NCBI GenBank assembly: GCA_037975125.1
Contig: CM075857.1
Span: forward strand, 20,472,997 to 20,536,996
Direction: 5' to 3'
DNA: 64,000 bases
Source of the DNA: Latrodectus hesperus
Taxonomy: Eukaryota > Arthropoda > Arachnida > Araneae > Theridiidae
Made by a program: the position numbers and the translations under genes. How positions within the stretch are numbered: the first letter of the stretch is position 1; each line of letters begins with the position of its first letter. The notes under the pieces are model-generated. The model made no database searches. It was not told the DNA's origin and was given only the letters and a program-made list of their open reading frames with translations. Shown here piece after piece: positions 55,674-64,000 of the stretch.

Positions 55674-55844
55674 TTGGTTTGTCCCTCAACGGTCATTTTT
55701 TGCACACGAGGGCTAATTAGACCGGGACTTACGGTTTAAAGTGGAATCCGAACCACTACAAACATCCATGCCCAAGGTGGGATTCGAACTCACGAATTGT
55801 TGAACCGAAGGCAAGAGCGCTAACCATTCGACTGCCAGCTCGGC
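55674..55844 (-). mobile_element. tRNA-derived SINE (family C) with target duplication
   Basis: On the minus strand it begins GCCGAGCTGGCAGTCGAATG and continues GTTAGCG, with the B box GAGTTCGAATCCC. The flanks share TCTCTGGT (55666-55673 and 55845-55852). The head is akin to SINE family A (1301-1565). Confidence 0.75.
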
Positions 55845-56415
55845 TCTCTGGTAACCCTGGTACTTACTTCAGCTTTTGAGTAACGGCAACAGCCATTTTG
55901 TTAGTCAGATCTTAGCGACAAAAAAAAATCACTAAAAAATCAAAGGGTACTCGATTATAAACTTTTACCTTAAAATCAGCATTTAATCGCTTATTCTTTT
56001 ACCCTAATATTTTCCAGTGAAGTAAGCAAAAACTGTCTCTCAACTATGCTCTTGGCATCATTGATAGATATTTCATCTTATTCGTCCTGGAATATTCCCT
56101 TATATTGTCTTTGGTTATGATTTTGAATATAGTCCGTATTTATTTTTATCATGATTTTTCAAAAACAAACGTTGTTGAGGTAACATAAACATGGTGAAAT
56201 GAATAACTGTTTTTTAGGGAAGTAAAAAGTCACCACTTTATATTGGGAAAGTGTTCTGGACGCCGGAATGTTAAAATTTTCATAGACTCGATTTTACGAT
56301 GAAGTTTTTTGCTCGAATGTTTAAATAGGCACTGTGGTCAAATAACAGCATCTATAAAAACAGCTTTTCAAAGAAAACTGTTTAAGGCCTTTCTACAATT
56401 TCATAGTAAGAACCA

Positions 56416-56720
56416 CGTGGCCTAGTTGGTTATGGCGTTGCTCTCATCAAAAGTGGCGCAGCATGTCCATTTTTGGACCTTGCGCCATAAAACCCAACCA
56501 ACGAACCTTATCAAAAGCTAAAGAGTACTATTAAGGCTTGATTGAAAATCCACGCATTCGCTAAAAACATTGGGGCATATTAAAAGGGCGTGGTCACAGT
56601 GTCCTTTAAGTGAAATGATACATCTGGAGTAGCAGGTAGTTTTGGGGGTTTTTTCTGCTTCTAAATATTAAGATTTCTTACCCGGTTGCTTTCACTAACT
56701 AGAACATCCCAACTCAGGGC
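56416..56720 (+). mobile_element. tRNA-derived SINE (family B), plus-strand copy
   Basis: The head has GTGGCCTAGTTGGTTATGG; the B-box region is degraded. The body carries GAAATGATACATCTGGAG and CTGCTTCTAAATATTAAG, matching the minus strand of 52700-52990. Ends are approximate. Confidence 0.65.
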
Positions 56721-59600
56721 TCTATACAGGGAAATACGCTATTACAACAGTTGGATGTCAGAACAAATTCTTTATTCAAAATTGCAAATACAATGCCAAT
56801 CTAAATGCATTAAATTTGCTCTTTCGTCTCATTCCCTTCTATTCTTTCATAATCTGAGCATTTTCAGTATGCGCGATTTCGCAAGTTGCAAAAGCTTTTT
56901 GTTAGATTGATGAAAAGTTCCTTTTTGAGTATTCTACTAATGTAATTATTAAAGACAATGTTCATAATTTGAGAGTAAGGATTTCTGTCATAAATTGAGA
57001 TATTTCTGAAGTTAATTTAAATGCATATGAGTTGGAATTGACTTTTAATTCTTTTAACTTTCGTTTTATAGTGGCATTTAAAATTTTTATGTGTTTTCTT
57101 TGAGTTATTCATCAACAGTCAAGTAAAACTACTTTATCTTAATTTCAAATCCCCTTTATTTAACTAAATACTATGTAATTATTTGTGTCAAATTTGATTA
57201 GAATTAAATAAGCATGTATAATTCAGTTTTGGAAACACATGATTTAAAAAGTAGGGTTTTCAAAAGTCATACCAAGATTTTTTGAACCTACCGTTTTTTA
57301 TTCAAAACTCAAAGAATACTAGATCAACAATTCGAACATCACAAGAACAACCAAATGAAAAGAAACGAAAAAACTTAAATTCTATACTTTCATGTTTCTG
57401 TGTTTCATTAATATTTGCTGAAACACGCCAAAAAATTATATAATATAGCAAAAAATTTACATGCAAATTTCTAAGTTGAAAAATTTTCGTGTTGGAAAAT
57501 TATACTTTAACACTGTGGTAATTCTAAATAATTTATGTATTTTCTTCAGATAAGTTATAGTTAGTGAGATCTTTTTTTAGATTTATTTCTTTTCTTTAGA
57601 TTACTTTAGATTTTTAGTTTTCTTTAGATAGACAAGTTAGTGAGATTTCACATAACAAGATTATATAAAGCCATATAAGGATACATAAAACTATTGGGGA
57701 AAATGACCAGTTAGTTTTTAATTTACTAATAGAATAATGAAATGTTATGTAGATTTTAAAATTAATTTCTTTGTGATTTTTCTGCAAAGAATTCATTGTG
57801 GCTACAAATGCAAATTAGTGCCATTTCAGAAAGGTACTGAAAGAGAGACAATGAATAAGGAAAACATTAAGCATATTGAAAATTGGATCAAGAATAAATA
57901 AATGACGAATAACAGGCATTAACAATGTTAATAAATGTATGATTTTCCTTTTATAATCAATCTAATTACAAATCAGTCTTTTGTCCACAAAAATACTTAA
58001 TTTTTTTTAATATACATTAAATCCTTTTTACATCCAATCATTTTTTCAAGGAGAAATATTGAAACTTAATTGAAATAAATTACATAGAATGTTTTAAAAT
58101 ATAAACACAACCATCATATTTTAATTTATAATAATTGATTTCTGTTATATACTAGTAAAAACTAAATATTAGAAAATTTTACTGAAAATTCTTGCTGTAC
58201 CACATACACATTAGAAATTCATCTCCATTAAGTTTTACCGTTTTAGAAATATATTTGGGTTGTGCCAATTCTTTGTAAATTAATATTTGAATTATTATCC
58301 CAATTCAATCAAAAATTTTACATGTTGCATTCAATTGTGAAAAATATTAGAAAATTAAATAACAAGCACTTTTGATGTTCAAGAATCATATTAGTAAAGA
58401 ATTAATAGAATGATATAGCTATTATGATTTTAAATCACATGACAGTCATAGTCATAAGTTCAAATTACTATTCTACAGGAAATTACAAAGTTATCAATTA
58501 ACATTATTAAAGAGAAAAAGGAATTTCATGTAAAATAAAAAAAGTAAAATCATTTTCGCTATTAAAATATTATTGAGAGTATAAGATAATTATTTATATA
58601 AGAAATATTCACAGTTTAGCTAGATAACTTAATTACGAATGATGCATGTTTCATGTAGTATTTCTGTAATAAAAATTTCACATTTTAGAAGTACTGTCAC
58701 ATAAACAGATGTTGGTAGGAAAATTTTAATCCAGAATTACATATCAACAAGAAAATGATATTTTCTACATTGTATTTCTTATCCTATATTATTTCAAAGG
58801 ACAACAAATATCAACATGAACTGCTGGTTAAACAGTTAACCTTGATATTCAATTTACTAGTTCATAATTTCAATTGGCTCAGAATCCACTTTTAATCACT
58901 AGTTCAGGCTGAATTGGTCTTAGTTTAAAACAAGTAGTATAACACAAAGCAATAAATCAATTAAACAAATACCAAATTTACTCTTGATCAGTTGATTCTT
59001 TCATGGTGCATGATTACTTAATTTTAATAAATCAATTTAGGAAGAATATTTAACAGTTAGACAGATGTCCCACTGTTAAATATTCTTACATGAATTGAGA
59101 CCAGCTTCTCTATTAATATATGGCATAAAGAACAAGATTAGTTACAATCGATCCAGAACACAAATTTGAATGAACTGTTACAGATAATAAAATCAGCTAT
59201 TCTTTATATATTTCATATATATATTCATGGAAGGAAAATTTTACTGTTTCTTGCAATGAAATAAATGCCCTATTTTGAATCTTAAGCAGATGAGAGGCTT
59301 GAACTCTGCAAGTTCTTTATATCATTTATGAGAAGCTACTTTATGAAAATATTGTTTTTGATATTATAATATTTATAAACACAGTAAAAGCTATTTAAAT
59401 AAAATTGGAATATTTCGGGATATAAAACTGAAATATGTGTATATATTTCATTAAATAAATATATGGATATATTTATTACTAACATGTGATAAAAAAATCT
59501 ATATTATACATTACAGAGAATAATTAACCACTAATGTTATTGATACAGATATAATGAATAATAACACTTAAATGCAAAAATCGTTAACAAATAAAACATT
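56721..59600. other. AT-rich sequence downstream of URB2
   Basis: No gene recognised. A perfect 16-bp inverted repeat (59042-59057 and 59072-59087) is present. Confidence 0.6.
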
Positions 59601-59606
59601 TTTATT
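59601..59606 (-). terminator. Polyadenylation signal of the URB2-like gene
   Basis: AATAAA on the minus strand, about 38 bases past the stop codon. Confidence 0.7.
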
Positions 59607-59643
59607 TAAAAATATAAATTATGTACAAATATACATCTTATTA

Positions 59644-62600
59644 CTATACAGCGCCTTGATATCTATGTTGTTTGTTATATTTAACAAGATTTGCATAAAT
59701 ATCTCTACAACTTGGGTTGATATTTACAGCTAACATTTTCACTGAGTCCTCACTACAAAGATCAAACAGCCGATTTATACCAGAAATTAAATGAATCTGG
59801 AAAAAATCAGTTTCAAAATATTAGTAAAACAATTAATGGATTAAACCTTGTTATGCCAAATTTAATATTACAATAAATATGTATGCTGCATACATATACT
59901 ATGTTTATATTCATTTTTCTACCAGTTCAAATGCTAAATGAATGTTTTTAATTTTTTCCGCATTCTTTTTAAATTTGACATAAGGTTTGATAACTAACAA
60001 TTATAAAACAATAATTTATTACAAACAATTTCCATGTATTCATTTAACTAAATTTTATTCATATTTCACCTTTATACTGGATTCGACAGTTATGTGTTGA
60101 ACAGTATCCACATAGTCAGCAATTAAGTAAGGAACCAGCTTTGACAATTCTGTTTTATGCCGTGCTAGAACTGTTAACAACCTAAAAGGCAATATTAAAT
60201 AAATTAAAAAAATTAGTAACATATATATGTAATGAAAGTAGAAATGATATGCATCTTTCTGGTAATATGCATAATTACTATTTTAGGATGATCTCACAAA
60301 AAATTTTTAAATTAATATTTAAAAATCTTTTGTGTATTTGGTATTTGGCTATATCTTTTGTATTTGGATAAATATATCTTTTGTATTTGGATAAAATCTT
60401 TCTTTGATAAACTAATTTTATTCTTACAAATATAATAGGCAAATACACAGCAATCAACATATTTAAATTTTAAATATATTTAATAGGTATAGAATAGCTT
60501 AATGAAACAGTTATATACTTAATATGTTTAATTTTAGTAAATTTAAACAGGGATGAGTGGTATTCATGTAAAACAGTAATTTCCAAATCTTTTAACATGC
60601 ATTTTTTTTTAAAATTGTGTTTTACTTTAATATGAAAAAGCATGTTTATACAAATTTACTTGCATATTTGTATTCTTACTCATATTTACTCATATTTGCC
60701 ATTCATTTCATTAATAATGACAGAATGAATGGATCTATAAACCACTGCATACTTTTTCTCATAAAAAAGTTAGCACTCTACTCTTTGGAGAAATGTTTTT
60801 TGCACCATGTGTTTTTTATTACAGTGATTATATGAAACCCAGATTTACAAAAGTATGACATCAAAAACTAAATCTGCAATGTTAATATAAATATTATTCA
60901 AACATTAAGTGCAAGAGAACATAAGAGTTTCTTTTCTGCAAAAATTAATTTAGACACAGAATAAACTGTAAATAGCTAGTGGCCATTTATTTTTATTTAT
61001 GCAAAACACAAAACTCAAAATAATCTTTATCATATTTAAAACACTTATTTATTTTTTTATTATTATTGTCCTGCCAATTAAGAGGAATTTTCTTTAACTG
61101 TATTTTCATATTTATTACTGTACAAAAACCAATCTGTCATCAAAAATAAAAAAGGGAAACATAAAATTTATTTATCACACATAATAGTCTAGAATTAATG
61201 TAACATTAATTATACAATAGTAAATAGAAAATTTTTTCTACCATACTTATGTCAATTTTTCTATTGTAATCAAATGTTATAGCATTTTATTTTCACTCCA
61301 GACTTCAAATACTAATTGAATGAACCAATTACACAATTATACAGGTATGTAATTATGAAATGATTGTATATAATATTCATATAAATCATTAAATTGATAA
61401 TTAACAATATTAAATAACCATCATTAATAGCAATAAATGCTGTTAGTTGAAATTCACTTTTTAAATTATAATCAGATTTTTAAAATCATTTTCATTATTT
61501 AAATTCACTATTAAAGTAGAATTTTTTAAATATGCTGAAATCAGAAATTAAGTAAGAATGATTCTGTGATGAATCCATTGCACTGTGTTGCACACTATTA
61601 ATCATTCATAATTCATTCAATTTGTGAAAAAAATGCATTATTTGATGTGAGAAAATTGATGTGTTTAATGCAGATATTTTACTATTCTACTTCCCCTTAG
61701 TAAATTTCTAAAAACTGTACCAACTAAACTTTAGCAAGAATCTCCAAAATTTTATTTTTTTACTAATCTATATTCAGATATAAAATTAGTGTAAAAAAAA
61801 TAAATTTGATATATAAAGCTAATTTTATTATGAGTAATTTATTTATTAAAAAATGAAGCATTTTCTGTAATGATTATATAACTGCTGAACTTACCTATCC
61901 ATATTTTGAGCGCATAGTTTCATTTGAAGTTGAATGTCAGTGTCATACTTACAAAAATTGTCTTGTGATGCTGCCCTTACAAGCTGTTTCAAAAGCAGTA
62001 TAAAAGTTAAGGAAATCAAATATATTTCAGATATTTGTCAGAAAAATATTTACAAATGAAACATGAAGTGCAAATGAATAACTTTAAAAAAATGAGTTCT
62101 GGTGACAGTATACAATCAAATAATAATGAAGACCTTTATAAAAACCATACAATAAGTTCAGTAATACAATTATATTACTTGTGTAAAAAAGCATTTAATG
62201 TCATAAATCTATTCAAAAACAGAAGAAAATTTTTTATGTGCAGTATGACATTTCATTGTCAAAAAGTAGTTAATTGTGATTTCATAATTAACATATTCAT
62301 TTTTGTGAGTAAAGCTAATTTTACTGGAGTTGAACTCAAAATATGTCAACTTGAAGATCATAATACTAATTATACAACCACTGGTATAAAAAAAACTTGT
62401 AGTAATGCTGAATTTTACACTTTGATATTATTACTGAAATGATTAATTTGTAAAGCTTTTTGAAGCACTCATTTTAAACAATATTTTTCAATAACCCTCA
62501 AAAACAGAAAATAAATACTTTTCGAAATTTTCATCTTGATATGACAAAAGATGTGGCTATATTAAACTAATCACCATAATTAAATAATTTTTATATAAAT

Positions 62601-63936
62601 TTTATACAATAAATATAATTAGTTTAAGGACATTTAAATTATTATAAATAAACATCATTGCAAAAAATAAATTATATCAGTTATAAAGAACTAGTAGTAG
62701 ACATGATTATGATGCACATAAAACATTTAGAAAAAATATTTTATAACGTCATATATAAAAATTGCAGCTAAAAAAGGTTACACAAATTCAAAATTGTAAA
62801 AGATTTCAAATATTTTGATAGAAATCTGAATAGTGCAAAAATAATTATATAAATAGCCTCAATGCAATTTATGATAAAAAATAATTTTACAATTCTTGTT
62901 GAAATGGTTTTGCTTGTTGGTGGTTCTGTTTATAACTACAAAAGTAATAACCATATTCAAACATTTTACACTTTTACATGAAGAAATATTTAATTATTTA
63001 TTATTTTATTTATATAATAAAATATTTAAACTGTGTGTGATATTTTTATTATTAACTTTTAAATCTTATTTCAAGAAAATTTAGTTTCAGTTTTTGTGTC
63101 ACATTTGCATGCTAAAACGCTTGCAGTAAATGAGGTAAGTAGGAGCTAAGTTCTTATGATTTACAATCTTAACAAATAAGTGATAGCAAAAATTACCTTT
63201 CCAAAATATTTATACTATAATGAATTAAAATATACTACAATGATTTTAAACTATAATTTATATAAATATGATAATTAAACTCCAATGTCTTTATTAATTT
63301 GGATTTCATTATAAAAAATAAAAGATTTTTAAAATAAAAAAAAAATAAGAAGAAAATTTAAAGTATTTATACTCGTATATATGTCACACACAATACTTGA
63401 TTTAAACTAATTTTAAATAGTCAAAATAATTCATGGAATACCAAAGCAGAGTATCATTTCAGGATTTAATGAATTAAGCTCTTCATTATTATAAGCATCT
63501 CTACATATTAAAACTTTAAAAAGTATTTGTAATGTTTTCACATTTTAATAAACTAATTCATGTTTCTTTGAAGAGAGTATTATAATAACAATGATAAAAA
63601 TATGTTTTTAAAATATAAAGCTATGTAAATGCAATGTTATACAAAAAAGTACTGTACAAAGAAAACGCTACTGCAATGTAAATAAAATGCATCAATAAAT
63701 ATCTGCAATGAAAATATAAAATATTAAATGATATCAAGGATATTTGCCACAAATGATAAATATGCTGCTCTTGAAGATAATGTAATTTTTGGATGATAAA
63801 CAAGTAAGTCATACACAATACTCCAAACACTATTGAAACTTTTAATGAATTTAGGAAGATTGTATGTTAGTTGCTCAAATTTTATGGCTAAGCAGGAATG
63901 AAGACAAGAAATTAAACTTGATCTTTGAATGCAAGA
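59644..63936 (-). CDS. URB2-like ribosome-biogenesis protein, last four coding exons (partial)
   Basis: Exons on the minus strand: 63744-63936, 61895-61997, 60070-60181 and 59644-59796. They join in frame to 186 codons and a TAG; the gene continues beyond the window. The last exon reads ISGINRLFDLCSEDSVKMLA, then INPSCRDIYANLVKYNKQHR and ends YQGAV. The exon before has LARHKTELSKLVPYLIADYV. This matches the layout of the Urb2/Npa2 C-terminal domain: helix with RLL..., PYL-ADY, (G)I..LFDLC, then D-Y-LY--Y--...Y-G. Urb2 is a nucleolar factor for early 60S subunit assembly. Introns are 63743-61998 (AT-AC, U12-like), 61894-60182 (GTAAGT...TTTTAG) and 60069-59797 (GTGAAA...TTTCCAG). An acceptor TTTATTTCAG opens the first exon. 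Coding status is firm; family name is from memory of the domain. Confidence 0.72.
61998..63743 (-). other. U12-type AT-AC intron (1746 bp) in the URB2-like gene
   Basis: The donor reads A|ATATCCTTGA, against the minor-spliceosome consensus ATATCCTTT. The branch site is TTCCTTAAC (62014-62006), a full match. The intron ends TTTTATAC 9-10 bases past the branch adenosine. Splicing there joins A to TG as an in-frame Met and restores the reading ...SFVAMLLKQLVRAASQ. No GT donor lies between this point and the in-frame TAA at 63726-63724. Confidence 0.8.
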
Positions 63937-64000
63937 CTGAAATAAAAAAATATACAAAATATTAATATAATTTTTTGATTATGAATTATCACTACTAAGA

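Noticed and set aside
62035..62442. 135-codon plus-strand open frame
   Set aside because: It starts at a non-ATG codon inside the URB2 intron on the opposite strand and has low-complexity composition, no motif and no splice sites.
63160..63215. 18-base candidate microexon (acceptor ATTATAG, donor AAAG|GTAATT) in the first URB2 intron
   Set aside because: Unnecessary once the U12 sites are used, and it would not fit the phase-1 junction.

Overview
This looks like nuclear DNA from an arthropod, most likely a spider. It is very AT-rich and gene-poor, with long (TA)n microsatellites, tRNA-derived SINEs, several non-LTR lineages of the kind abundant in spider genomes, a Ty3/Gypsy LTR element, and Tc1, pogo and hAT-like DNA transposons. 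There are no bacterial features. The organism call is inference from composition and repeat families. Host genes are sparse. (1) The right edge (59644-63936, minus) holds the last four coding exons of a gene whose C-terminus fits the Urb2/Npa2 ribosome-biogenesis family. The first intron seen appears to be a U12-type AT-AC intron with near-consensus donor and branch sites. (2) A small secreted protein is encoded in one exon at 44675-45085 (plus). A TATA-bearing promoter and non-coding first exon lie at 37664-37757. Between them, a second short secreted-type ORF (40827-41051) also begins just after a splice acceptor. (3) Two inverted arms carry serpin-like exon remnants. Layout. 0.7-3.3 kb: inverted-repeat arm A, interrupted by a SINE and a truncated LINE; 3.4-5.0 kb: further retroelement debris. 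7.66-14.54 kb: a near-intact Gypsy element on the minus strand with almost identical 220-bp LTRs. 14.5-26.8 kb: AT-rich DNA with LINE C-terminal fragments, an integrase-like scrap and microsatellites. 26.8-29.9 kb: a hAT-like element and a dead pogo-type transposon. 31.7-34.9 kb: a SINE and arm B, which preserves the empty sites of both arm-A insertions. 36.2-45.1 kb: the secreted-protein locus with microsatellites and LINE fragments in its intron. 47-57 kb: a hAT-like MITE, a ~130-bp tandem repeat, several SINEs and a Tc1 pseudogene. 57-64 kb: URB2 and its flank. The strongest observations are the U12-type intron, the paired filled and empty insertion sites, the shared 3' ends of a LINE and a SINE family, and the possible one-promoter, two-ORF secreted locus. 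No CRISPR array, true tRNA gene or rRNA gene was seen.
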